Assembly: GCA_018970965.1 (NCBI GenBank)
Contig: JAGWVG010000051.1
Span: 1 to 9,428 of the forward strand
From: Alphaproteobacteria bacterium
GTDB taxonomy: Bacteria; Pseudomonadota; Alphaproteobacteria; Sphingomonadales; Sphingomonadaceae
Length of the DNA: 9,428 nt
Direction of reading: 5' to 3'
Below are positions 1 through 6,511 of this stretch, piece after piece; position 1 is the first letter of the stretch; every line of letters starts with the position of its first letter. Under the pieces are notes generated by a model. The model saw only the letters and a list, made by a program, of their open reading frames with translations, searched no databases and had not been told where the DNA came from. Both the position numbers and the translations under genes were made by a program.

Positions 1-190
1 TCAAGAACCACAACAGCTCATAGATGATTGAGCGGAGATGCAGTTTTTTGGTGGTCACAAGCGGAAAGCCTTCTGACAGGTCAAACCGCATTTGATGGCC
101 GAACACGCTCAGTGTGCCGGTTCCCGTCCGATCCATCTGTTCGACCCCATGGTCGAGGATATGTTGCATGAGTTGATGATAGGCGCGCAT
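1..190 (-). CDS. thyA: Thymidylate synthase, N-terminal part (runs off window start)
   Basis: Thymidylate synthase methylates dUMP to dTMP using methylene-tetrahydrofolate, the de novo route to thymine for DNA. Reading the minus strand from the ATG at 190-188 gives 63 codons without a stop up to the window edge. The product matches the family start almost residue for residue: a DRTGTGT segment at residues 20-26 (Arg21 contacts the dUMP phosphate in the E. coli enzyme), then [20 protein letters not shown] and ELLWFL at the edge. Residue numbering agrees with E. coli ThyA, so the start is secure although no strong Shine-Dalgarno sequence precedes it. The catalytic cysteine and the folate site lie outside the window. 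The gene is divergent from the JAB-domain gene. What is visible is intact; only the window cut makes it partial. Confidence 0.95.
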   Translation of the reverse strand, partial: MRAYHQLMQHILDHGVEQMDRTGTGTLSVFGHQMRFDLSEGFPLVTTKKLHLRSIIYELLWFL

Positions 191-199
191 TGGTAAATG

Positions 200-227
200 C
201 TTATGGCGTGGCTTTGGCGACGTGCAA
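200..227 (-). promoter_or_regulatory. Tentative thyA promoter
   Basis: On the minus strand TTGCAC (227-222) is followed after 16 bases by CATAAG (205-200), a loose match to a sigma-70 type -35 and -10 pair. If real, transcription would begin a few bases before the thyA ATG at 190, giving an almost leaderless mRNA, which would suit the absence of a Shine-Dalgarno sequence. The match is weak, and the site overlaps the start region of the divergent gene. This is inference only. Confidence 0.2.
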
Positions 228-240
228 TTGAAAATCGCGT

Positions 241-720
241 GTGACGTCCATTTTCGAGAGAGTTTGTTCGGAAATGGCCCTGGTTGCGCTGGCGATAGCC
301 CCGGCTTTGCGGCAGCCAAAAGCGATGACTGGCAAAACCGATAAAAATTTGGAGCGCGCGCGCGACCCATGGGCGCCCGAACTTGAAATTCGCCTCCGCG
401 GGCAAGATCAGGAATTGGTGGCCATTGCCTATTTGGATGCGCAAGCAGAAACGCTGGGCATTCGCATCAGCACAGATGGGCAATCGGGCGATGTCATCCT
501 GCCGCTAAAAGATATTTTGCGAGATGTGTTGGAAACAGATCCACATGCCTTGGTTGTCGCGCATAATCACCCAAGCGGAGACCCCCGCCCCAGCGCGACG
601 GACCGACAGGCCACGCAAGCGCTGTGTGCCATGCTGCGTCCTTTAGGGGTGCGGGTGGCGGACCATATTATTTTGGCTGGAGATGACCGAATTAGCTTTC
701 GCGACCTTGGGCTGCTTTAG
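241..720 (+). CDS. Short RadC-like JAB/JAMM domain protein
   Basis: This is a JAB/MPN (JAMM) fold protein of the RadC family (E. coli YicR/RadC), whose biochemical role is unsettled. The metal-site signature is complete: a Glu at about residue 58 ([10 protein letters not shown]), then His108-x-His110 followed by Ser118 and Asp121 ([14 protein letters not shown]), numbered from GTG 241. The ending, [19 protein letters not shown], matches RadC C-termini. At 159 codons it is shorter than typical RadC (about 220), because the helix-hairpin-helix N-terminus is missing; residues 1-50 look unrelated. The start is uncertain: GTG 241 gives the longest frame and has no clear ribosome site. ATG 274, with GAGAGAG about 11 bases upstream, or ATG 325 are alternatives, and all keep the JAB domain. 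It converges on the methyltransferase gene with a 7-base gap. Confidence 0.85.
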   Translation: MTSIFERVCSEMALVALAIAPALRQPKAMTGKTDKNLERARDPWAPELEIRLRGQDQELVAIAYLDAQAETLGIRISTDGQSGDVILPLKDILRDVLETDPHALVVAHNHPSGDPRPSATDRQATQALCAMLRPLGVRVADHIILAGDDRISFRDLGLL

Positions 721-727
721 CCTTTTG

Positions 728-1459
728 TCAGCGGCCCATTTGCCGCGCGCAGGGTTTGATCTCGGACGGGGCAGGCCGGGCTGTCTTTGCTTCAAAGGCC
801 GCAAAATAGCCGCCCGCAAAAGCTGCGCGTTCAAAACTCACAAGCCGATAGCCGGTCGCTGCCAATTCACATTGCAGCAAAAGAGGCGGCGTCCCATGGT
901 TTTCGGTCGGTCGGTCGGCATCGACAATGATGACGCGCCCGCCCGGCTTCATGGCGGGGTGCAGGTTCCAAAGGAATTGATAAGGAGCAGCAATTTCATG
1001 GTACATGTGCACCATCAGCACCCGATCAAAACTTTTCTGTGGCAAGCGCGGGTCTGCGGGGGCGCCGAGCCGCACACTGACATTATCCAGCCGCTCACGG
1101 TTGACACGCTCGGCCAGCTTATCGCGCACAGCGGGGATGATGTCTTGCGCCAACACGCGGCCCTTAGGGCCAACTCTTTGTGCCAAGCGGATGGTGTAAT
1201 AGCCCTCGCCTGCGCCAATATCTGCCACAGTCATGCCCGGCTGGATGGCCGCCAAATCCATGATGCGCTCAGCCTCGTCCAGCCGATCACGGCTTTCCTC
1301 GTTGGACCAGCGTGCCGAAATAATTGGCGCAACGGGCCGGTCAGCAGCAGGAAAATCTGTGGCTTGTGATGCGGTGTGCTGGTTGCACCCCGCCGCAAGC
1401 GCCGCAGCCGCCAGTGCGGCCAAGGCGGAGCGGCAGGTAAGGGGGTGGAGTTTAGTCAA
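728..1459 (-). CDS. Class I SAM-dependent methyltransferase with lipoprotein signal
   Basis: This is a class I (Rossmann) methyltransferase-like protein of unknown substrate. From TTG 1459 it is 243 residues. The N-terminus has basic residues, then an Ala/Leu-rich stretch ending in a lipobox LAAGC, with the lipidated Cys at about residue 25 and Asn after it. This predicts export and lipid anchoring, and by the E. coli +2 rule an outer-membrane location. Motif I VADIGAGEGYYT lies at about residues 78-89, followed by VLAQDI, an MVHMYHEI segment in the motif IV region, and KPGGRVIIVDADRPTENHG. The start is uncertain: TTG 1459 overlaps the prfB stop by 8 bases, TTG 1474 is also in frame, and no ATG precedes the signal. 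It is probably co-transcribed with prfB and perhaps translationally coupled to it. The fold is clear; the function is not recognised. Confidence 0.82.
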   Translation of the reverse strand: MTKLHPLTCRSALAALAAAALAAGCNQHTASQATDFPAADRPVAPIISARWSNEESRDRLDEAERIMDLAAIQPGMTVADIGAGEGYYTIRLAQRVGPKGRVLAQDIIPAVRDKLAERVNRERLDNVSVRLGAPADPRLPQKSFDRVLMVHMYHEIAAPYQFLWNLHPAMKPGGRVIIVDADRPTENHGTPPLLLQCELAATGYRLVSFERAAFAGGYFAAFEAKTARPAPSEIKPCARQMGR

Positions 1460-2579
1460 TATCCTCAACCACAACCTTTTCGCCTGTCACACGTTGTGAC
1501 AGAGCCGCGGCCATGAATTTATCGAGATCACCATCCAGCACATCGCCCGGTGCAGTTGATGTGATGCCGGTGCGCAAATCTTTTACCAACTGATAGGGCT
1601 GCAGCACGTAAGAGCGAATCTGGTGGCCCCAGCCAATTTCCGTCTTGGTGGCATTCACTGCATTGGCCTCGGCCTCGCGACGCTGCAATTCGGCTTCGTA
1701 GAGACGCGCCTTTAATTGCTTCATGGCTTCGGCACGGTTTTTGTGCTGGCTGCGCTGGTTTTGGCAGGCAACGACAATGCCGGTGGGGATATGCGTGATG
1801 CGCACGGCGGAGTCGGTGGTGTTAACGTGCTGGCCGCCCGCACCCGAGGCGCGATAGGTGTCAATCCGCAGATCGCCTTCGTTCACTTCAATATCAATAT
1901 CGTCGTCAACAACGGGGTAGACCCAGACGCTCGAAAAGCTGGTGTGCCGCCGCGCGTTGGAATCATAAGGGCTAATGCGCACCAAGCGGTGGACGCCGCT
2001 CTCGGTCTTGGCATAGCCATAGGCATTTTCGCCTTTGATCAGCAGCGTGGCAGATTTAATGCCGGCCTGTTCGCCCGCATGATAATCAACCAGTTCCACC
2101 TTCATCCGGTGGCGTTCGCCCCAGCGGGTGTACATGCGTTGCAGCATTTCCGCCCAATCTTGGCTTTCGGTGCCGCCTGCGCCTGCGTTGATTTCGATAT
2201 AGGTGTCATTTGCATCGGCCTCGCCCGCCAATAAGGCTGCCACCTTATCTTTTTCCGCGCGCTCAGCGAGCTCGCCCAGGCTTACCACAGCCTCATCAGC
2301 CAAGGCTTCGTCGCCCTCGGCTTCGGCCATTTCGAGCAGTTCAACGGTGTCATCGCGCTCGCGCTCAATAGACCGGGTGGCGTTGATCGCATCATCCAGC
2401 CGACGCCGTTCGCGCATCACTTCCTGCGCGGCTTTGGGGTCATTCCAAAGCGCCTGATCTTCGACCTTGGCGTTGAGTTCGTCCAGCCGCTTCAAGGCGC
2501 GATCCCAATCCAAAAAGCGCCGCAATAGGGCAACGGCTTGATTGATTTGATCGACATGCGACTGCGCTTCAGCGCGCAT
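1452..2579 (-). CDS. prfB: Peptide chain release factor 2 (RF2)
   Basis: RF2 recognises UGA and UAA stop codons on the ribosome and triggers peptidyl-tRNA hydrolysis. The 375-residue product is the normal length for the family. It has a helical N-terminal domain (about 1-120), the GTESQDW region (about 136-142), the codon-recognition loop VRISPYDSNARRHTSF (200-215), and the catalytic GGQ at 248-250 within YRASGAGGQHVNTT. The residue four before the first GGQ glycine is Ala, the usual state rather than the Thr of E. coli K-12. The C-terminal IGWGHQIRSYVL block is present. The start is ATG 2579, with GGAGAA 6-7 bases upstream; an in-frame extension further upstream runs into the end of the PBP1A gene and is not credible. 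The frame is continuous, so no programmed frameshift is needed. The recognition tripeptide reads SPY rather than the textbook SPF. It lies 46 bases downstream of mrcA. Confidence 0.97.
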   Translation of the reverse strand: MRAEAQSHVDQINQAVALLRRFLDWDRALKRLDELNAKVEDQALWNDPKAAQEVMRERRRLDDAINATRSIERERDDTVELLEMAEAEGDEALADEAVVSLGELAERAEKDKVAALLAGEADANDTYIEINAGAGGTESQDWAEMLQRMYTRWGERHRMKVELVDYHAGEQAGIKSATLLIKGENAYGYAKTESGVHRLVRISPYDSNARRHTSFSSVWVYPVVDDDIDIEVNEGDLRIDTYRASGAGGQHVNTTDSAVRITHIPTGIVVACQNQRSQHKNRAEAMKQLKARLYEAELQRREAEANAVNATKTEIGWGHQIRSYVLQPYQLVKDLRTGITSTAPGDVLDGDLDKFMAAALSQRVTGEKVVVEDID

Positions 2580-2584
2580 TTCAG

Positions 2585-2590
2585 TTCTCC
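2585..2590 (-). promoter_or_regulatory. prfB ribosome binding site
   Basis: On the minus strand GGAGAA ends about 5-6 bases before ATG 2579. It decides the prfB start against the longer open frame that reaches back into the PBP1A gene. Confidence 0.7.
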
Positions 2591-2625
2591 AATTTACGCA
2601 AGATTGAGGGTAGCGGAACGGCGGG

Positions 2626-5172
2626 TTAGTAAATCCCGCCCTCCCTTTGCAAGAAATCACTGTCGCGGCGCAGGCTATTTCGGCCAGCATCGCCAGCAGC
2701 TGCCTTATCTGCCGCTTTTTTCTGACCTTCCAGCTCATCACGGCGAATGGTGCGGCGTGGCTCGCTCTCCGGCTTAAAGGCTTCCCAAATCACCGGAGAT
2801 TTGGGGTCATCAGTTGGCCATGCGCCATAAACTCGCTTGCCCGACATACGCTCAATGCGAATCATGCGGATGCCCGGCGGCGCGCGGAAGGGCACAATCG
2901 GCATGCCCGCCATCGCGCGCGTGGCAAAGGATTTGAAGATGGGGACAGCATAGGTGCTGCCTTGCACATAGCCTCCCAAATCGCGCGGCTGGTCAAAGCC
3001 CATATAAAGGCCCGCAATCAAATCGGGCGAGCCGCCGACAAACCAGACATTGGTGGGGCCGCTGGTGGTGCCTGTTTTGCCAAAAAGAGGCCGGTTCATA
3101 TCGCGCAGCTGCATCGCCGTGCCGCGCTGCACCACACCCTCCATCATATGGACGACCTGATAGGCAGTCAGCGGATCAATGATTTGGCGGGTGCGCGCGG
3201 GCGGCCGTGGCATCGCTGACCCATTCCAATCCGGCGCGTTACAGCCTTCGCAGCGGCGGTTGTCGGCCCGCCACAAAATCTTGCCATTCCGATCCTGCAC
3301 ATAATCCACCAATGTCGGATGCCGTTCTCGCCCGTTGGAGGCGAGGATGGAATAGGCGTTCACAAGGTTCAGCACTGTCGTTTCACCCGCGCCAAGCGCG
3401 ATGGAAAGCAGTGCAGGATAGGGTTGATTGGGCGGGCTAATGCCAACGGCTGCCGCCATTTTCACGATCCGCTCCATGCCCGTTTGGGAGGCAGCACGGA
3501 CGGTCATCAAATTGCGCGATTGCTCTAAGCCCCAGCGCATCGTGCGCGGGCCAGAACCACCCCCATCAAAATTCTTGAAGCATTTGCGACCGAGTTTGGC
3601 GGATTGATAGACGCAGAACGGCCCATCAATAATGATTTCAGCTGGTGTCATCCCGCCATCCAACGCGGAGGCATAGACAAAGGGCTTGAAGGCGGAGCCC
3701 GGCTGACGTTGTGCTTGTGTTGCGCGGTTATACGAGGCGAGCCTGACGTCAAAACCGCCCTGCATCGCAAGTACGCGCCCACTATGCGGATCTTGCACCA
3801 CCATGCCACCCGACACTTCGGGAATATTGCGCAGCGCATAATCCGCCCCCTGCTGCTTGACCGCGATAATGTCTCCCGGTTTGAGGAAGTTGTAGGCTGC
3901 CGTGGCCGTTCCTCGTCGGGGCATCGCGGCTAGGCCGGAGGGTAAATTGCCCGTTGCGCCATCCGCAAAACCAATACGCGCGACCCCGCCTGCGCGGCCC
4001 AGCACCACGGCAATGCGCCAATCGCTATACCCAGCCCCCAAATTTTGTGCGGCCAATCGGCTGGCCCAGCCTTCGCCGGCGTCAATTTTGGCAATGGGCC
4101 CGCTCCATCCCTTGCCGCTATCATAGCGGACAAGTCCGTCACGCAGCGCTTGTTCAGCATAACGTTGATAATCCGGGTTGAGCGAGGATCGCACCCATAG
4201 CCCGCCACCATAAACCGAATTGGGGCCAGCATCGGCATTTTCGCCAAATTTTTCGATCAATTCGCGGCGCACTTCCTCGAGAAAATAGCCGCCCATATAG
4301 AGGTTGGGTGCGGTTGCGGCGCGTGGCAATATGCCAAGTGGGGCCTGTGTGGCGGCTTGGTATTCAGCCGTCGTAATATAGCCATTGTCGCGCATAGAAC
4401 GCAGCACATAATCGCGCCGATCAAGCGCACGCTGCGCATTGCGCGCGCGGCCATAAGTTTCGGGCGCCTTGGGCAAAATCGCGAGAAACGCCATTTCAGG
4501 CAGCGATAAATCGGCCACATCTTTGTTAAAATAAGCGCGCGCTGCCGCCTGCACGCCAAAGCTGTTCCGCCCCAAAGGAATTTGATTGAGGTAGAGTTCC
4601 AGAATTTGCTGCTTAGTCAAAACCGACTCAATGCGCCGCGCAAGAATGGCTTCTTTGATTTTGCGAGTGATTGAATATTCATTGCCCAACAAAAGATTCT
4701 TGGCGACCTGCTGGGTAATGGTCGACCCGCCTCGTGCCCGTTCGCCCGATCCGATCTTGCTGACATAATCAATCACCGCGCCGGCAAGGCCCGGAAAATC
4801 AATGCCACCATGCTCAAAAAACGTTTTGTCTTCAGCTGAAATAAAGGCGTGGATCAGCCGAGGGGGATATTCATCATAGCGCAATTCTACCCGGCGTTCG
4901 CGCGCATAGCTGTGGACGGGCACACCATTCACATCCCGCACATAGGTGGGCAGCGGCGGTTGATATGTCAAAAGCGATTCTGCCGAGGGTAGATTGCGGC
5001 CAAAGACCACCCAAATCAGCGCATAGGCCAAAAGAAGCGCACCCGCGATGCGCACCGCCAGCCGAAACCGCGGCTGCTGATAATTCAGCAAAAACCAAGC
5101 GCGCGCAGCCTCTAGCCGTGGGCGAAGCTGCTGCCACAGGTCAGTCAGGCGGGCGGGAATGGAAACAGCCAT
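2626..5172 (-). CDS. mrcA: Penicillin-binding protein 1A (bifunctional glycosyltransferase/transpeptidase)
   Basis: This class A PBP polymerises lipid II into glycan strands and cross-links the peptides in the periplasm. It is 848 residues long, normal for PBP1A. It has a cytoplasmic N-tail, one membrane anchor (about 38-58), and a GT51 domain with EDKTFFEHGG (catalytic Glu114), GGSTITQQ (148-155) and KIKEAILARRIE (Glu174). An OB-like linker follows (about 325-450), then the transpeptidase with SxxK at Ser493-Lys496, SRN at 552-554 and KTGT at 699-702. All catalytic residues are present. Two cysteine pairs sit in the extracytoplasmic part (Cys520/Cys531 and Cys641/Cys644, a C-x2-C), perhaps disulfides. 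The charged tail after about residue 800 is likely flexible. ATG 5172 has AGAGG 8 bases upstream. It lies 57 bases after the amidase gene, so probably shares its transcript. Confidence 0.96.
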   Translation of the reverse strand: MAVSIPARLTDLWQQLRPRLEAARAWFLLNYQQPRFRLAVRIAGALLLAYALIWVVFGRNLPSAESLLTYQPPLPTYVRDVNGVPVHSYARERRVELRYDEYPPRLIHAFISAEDKTFFEHGGIDFPGLAGAVIDYVSKIGSGERARGGSTITQQVAKNLLLGNEYSITRKIKEAILARRIESVLTKQQILELYLNQIPLGRNSFGVQAAARAYFNKDVADLSLPEMAFLAILPKAPETYGRARNAQRALDRRDYVLRSMRDNGYITTAEYQAATQAPLGILPRAATAPNLYMGGYFLEEVRRELIEKFGENADAGPNSVYGGGLWVRSSLNPDYQRYAEQALRDGLVRYDSGKGWSGPIAKIDAGEGWASRLAAQNLGAGYSDWRIAVVLGRAGGVARIGFADGATGNLPSGLAAMPRRGTATAAYNFLKPGDIIAVKQQGADYALRNIPEVSGGMVVQDPHSGRVLAMQGGFDVRLASYNRATQAQRQPGSAFKPFVYASALDGGMTPAEIIIDGPFCVYQSAKLGRKCFKNFDGGGSGPRTMRWGLEQSRNLMTVRAASQTGMERIVKMAAAVGISPPNQPYPALLSIALGAGETTVLNLVNAYSILASNGRERHPTLVDYVQDRNGKILWRADNRRCEGCNAPDWNGSAMPRPPARTRQIIDPLTAYQVVHMMEGVVQRGTAMQLRDMNRPLFGKTGTTSGPTNVWFVGGSPDLIAGLYMGFDQPRDLGGYVQGSTYAVPIFKSFATRAMAGMPIVPFRAPPGIRMIRIERMSGKRVYGAWPTDDPKSPVIWEAFKPESEPRRTIRRDELEGQKKAADKAAAGDAGRNSLRRDSDFLQREGGIY

Positions 5173-5229
5173 GGCGCTCGCCTCTAGCCGGAAATCGAGA
5201 GGGGGGGAACCGCTTTTGCACCAAGAGGA

Positions 5230-6069
5230 TCAGCGCGCCACCGCTTTGCGCGCGAGATAAATTTCCACCGCGCGCCGAACGATGGCGGCAATCTCATTCT
5301 GTCCAGCTGAAGAGCGAATCCGCTGACTGTCAGTTGCGTTGGATAAATAGCCCAATTCCAAAAGAACGGCAGGCATATCGGGCGACTTGAGAACAGCAAG
5401 CCCGGCCATCCGCAGGCCGCCCGCATGAAAGGGGATGCGGCCTGCGCCTTCGCGGCGGAGCAGCCGCGCAAAGTCGAGCGACGCGGCCATTGTTTCCCGC
5501 TGGGCGAGGTCAACCAGAATAGAGGTCACTTCAGTTTCTTCGCCAGAGAGATTTACGCCATTCAAAATATCTGCTTTATTTTCCCGCGCAGCGAGGGCCT
5601 GTGCCTCTTGGTCCGAAGCGATGTCTGAGAGCGTATAGATGCTTGCTCCGGTCGCAGTTCCATCCGCGGAATCGGCGTGAATGGATAAAAACAAGGCTGC
5701 CTTTAAGTTTCGCGCAATGGCCGTGCGTTCACGCAGCGCCAAAAAAATATCGTCATTGCGGGTCAGCGCCACGCGCACGCGGCCTGACGCGAGCAATGCG
5801 GTGCGAACCCGTTGAGCGACTGCCAAAGTCAGGTTTTTTTCGCGCACGCCCCCAAAAGGGGAAATCGCACCAGGGTCATGCCCGCCATGGCCGGGGTCGA
5901 TAACCACCAGCGGCCGCCCCTCAGGCCCCTCCACACGCGGCAAAGCACGGCTGGCACCGGCGGCTTCGAGGGGGATGGTGAGGCTTTTGCCGCGCCATGG
6001 AGGGCCAGCAAAAGCGGGGAATGCTACCAAAAACAGGGCAGAAAGGCTGAGGACAATACGCGCGACCAT
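5230..6069 (-). CDS. amiC: N-acetylmuramoyl-L-alanine amidase (Amidase_3, AmiC type)
   Basis: This periplasmic zinc amidase cleaves the bond between MurNAc and the stem peptide, as needed for daughter-cell separation. The product is 279 residues. The signal peptide is about residues 1-21, with AFA before Gly22. The Amidase_3 domain begins at about residue 53 with VVIDPGHGGHDPGA. Zinc ligands are His61, Glu77 (in VREKNLTLA) and His131 (in LFLSIHADS), and the catalytic Glu is 238 (VLLELGYLSN). The segment at about 155-195 resembles the regulatory helix region of AmiB/AmiC-type enzymes, which in E. coli blocks the active site until an EnvC/NlpD-type activator binds. There is only about 30 residues between signal and catalytic domain, so the N-terminal AMIN targeting domain of E. 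coli AmiC is absent. The symbol denotes the family type, not proven orthology. It is the first gene of the minus-strand series and divergent from rne. Confidence 0.94.
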   Translation of the reverse strand: MVARIVLSLSALFLVAFPAFAGPPWRGKSLTIPLEAAGASRALPRVEGPEGRPLVVIDPGHGGHDPGAISPFGGVREKNLTLAVAQRVRTALLASGRVRVALTRNDDIFLALRERTAIARNLKAALFLSIHADSADGTATGASIYTLSDIASDQEAQALAARENKADILNGVNLSGEETEVTSILVDLAQRETMAASLDFARLLRREGAGRIPFHAGGLRMAGLAVLKSPDMPAVLLELGYLSNATDSQRIRSSAGQNEIAAIVRRAVEIYLARKAVAR

Positions 6070-6138
6070 AAGGCTTCATGCCGTGTTTGTTGGGTTAAGG
6101 TCCAGAGCCCAATCGCGAGCTCCGCTAGGCCCAAGGTT

Positions 6139-6151
6139 TAACAATATGTTA
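6139..6151. promoter_or_regulatory. Inverted repeat TAACA-ATA-TGTTA, operator-like
   Basis: This is a perfect 5-base inverted repeat with a 3-base centre, about 70 bases upstream of amiC. It is also read as TTAA-N7-TTAG (6138-6152), one base from the alphaproteobacterial CtrA consensus TTAA-N7-TTAA. It sits in the AT-rich patch that may carry the amiC promoter. The regulator is unknown. Confidence 0.35.
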
Positions 6152-6231
6152 GCAAGGATCAGGGCAAAATGCCGCAGGGCTGAATGCAAAGCTGTTGCCG
6201 CTTGGGCGCAGGGGTGCTAGCAGCCAAGTTA

Positions 6232-6251
6232 AGTCGGGCACGCGCCCGGCT
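6232..6251 (+). other. Hairpin in rne upstream region (8-bp stem)
   Basis: AGTCGGGC (6232-6239) pairs with GCCCGGCT (6244-6251) across the four-base loop ACGC, with one G-U pair. No T-run follows on either strand, so it is not a standard terminator. Confidence 0.5.
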
Positions 6252-6333
6252 GTAAATGGGCCGTGTTCCCGCTTTCGGGCCGGCTGATCCAGGTTGACGT
6301 CGCATGATGCATGTTTGTTCCGTTCTGCGCCAA

Positions 6334-6351
6334 ATCGCCCCCAAGGGCGGT
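6334..6351 (+). other. Hairpin in rne leader (7-bp stem)
   Basis: ATCGCCC (6334-6340) pairs with GGGCGGT (6345-6351) across the loop CCAA, with one G-U pair. It lies about 160 bases upstream of the rne start. Confidence 0.5.
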
Positions 6352-6371
6352 GCGCGGGGTGGATGCTTTTT

Positions 6372-6390
6372 TCCGGCACAGATTGCCGGA
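6372..6390 (+). other. Perfect hairpin next to a U-run in rne leader
   Basis: TCCGGCA (6372-6378) and TGCCGGA (6384-6390) form a perfect 7-bp stem with loop CAGAT. Six Ts (6367-6372) precede it on the plus strand. The U-run is on the 5' side for rne transcription, and the minus strand shows As after the stem, so neither direction is a terminator. A single-stranded U-rich stretch beside a stem is the kind of place RNase E likes to cut. Confidence 0.5.
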
Positions 6391-6499
6391 CATGCAGCTG
6401 CGGCAGAGGCACTTTCACACATGACACACGGCGACGGGTATTTGCCCCGCCGAAGCACATATGCGCCCGCGGCCCTATGGGGCGGCGCTGGTCGCGCAC

Positions 6500-6503
6500 G
6501 GAG
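6500..6503 (+). promoter_or_regulatory. rne ribosome binding site
   Basis: GGAG ends 8 bases before ATG 6512. This selects that ATG over an in-frame ATG at 6461, which would add 17 residues not typical of RNase E and lacks such a site. Confidence 0.7.
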
Positions 6504-6511
6504 ATATTATA

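Larger units (their letters stand above)
6070..6511. promoter_or_regulatory. Divergent amiC/rne intergenic region and probable long rne leader
   Basis: This 442-base stretch separates the two divergent starts and must hold both promoters. On the amiC side the most AT-rich part is around 6137-6152. On the rne side a lone TTGACG (6294-6299) resembles a -35 box but has no convincing -10 at 16-18 bases. Three hairpins (6232-6251, 6334-6351, 6372-6390) lie in the direction of rne. Short open frames exist (for example a 23-codon frame at 6184-6255, a 10-codon frame at 6392-6424 and a frame from 6304 that overlaps the rne start) but none has a convincing ribosome site or recognisable product. Enterobacterial rne has a long structured leader by which RNase E limits its own expression. 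A similar role here is inference. Confidence 0.6.

Noticed and set aside
731..746. GCGGC/GCCGC hairpin between the convergent JAB and methyltransferase genes
   Set aside because: Five-bp stem with no T-run on either strand and inside the methyltransferase coding end; not a convincing terminator.
683..1369. Plus-strand open frame of 228 codons opposite the methyltransferase gene
   Set aside because: It is antisense to a clear methyltransferase, overlaps the JAB gene, and its product resembles nothing.
1716..2234. Plus-strand open frame of 172 codons opposite prfB
   Set aside because: Shadow of a well-conserved RF2 coding sequence; no independent support.
2620..2640. GGCGGG/CCCGCC hairpin at the end of mrcA
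   Set aside because: Six-bp stem with a nine-base loop over the mrcA stop; no T-run follows on the minus strand, so termination before prfB is not supported.
2580..2741. 54-residue N-terminal extension of RF2
   Set aside because: It reads back through the end of the PBP1A gene, does not resemble RF2, and ATG 2579 has a good ribosome site.
5201..5207. Seven-G run between the amidase and PBP1A genes
   Set aside because: Intergenic homopolymer; possible variable tract, but nothing shows phase variation of a promoter or frame.
6169..6255. Tandem tiny frames (4 and 23 codons) in the rne leader
   Set aside because: The ribosome sites are too close or weak, and it is unknown whether the region is transcribed toward rne.
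6461..6511. 17-codon N-terminal extension of RNase E from ATG 6461
   Set aside because: The product MRPRPYGAALVAHGDII is unlike RNase E starts, and GGAG is correctly spaced for ATG 6512.
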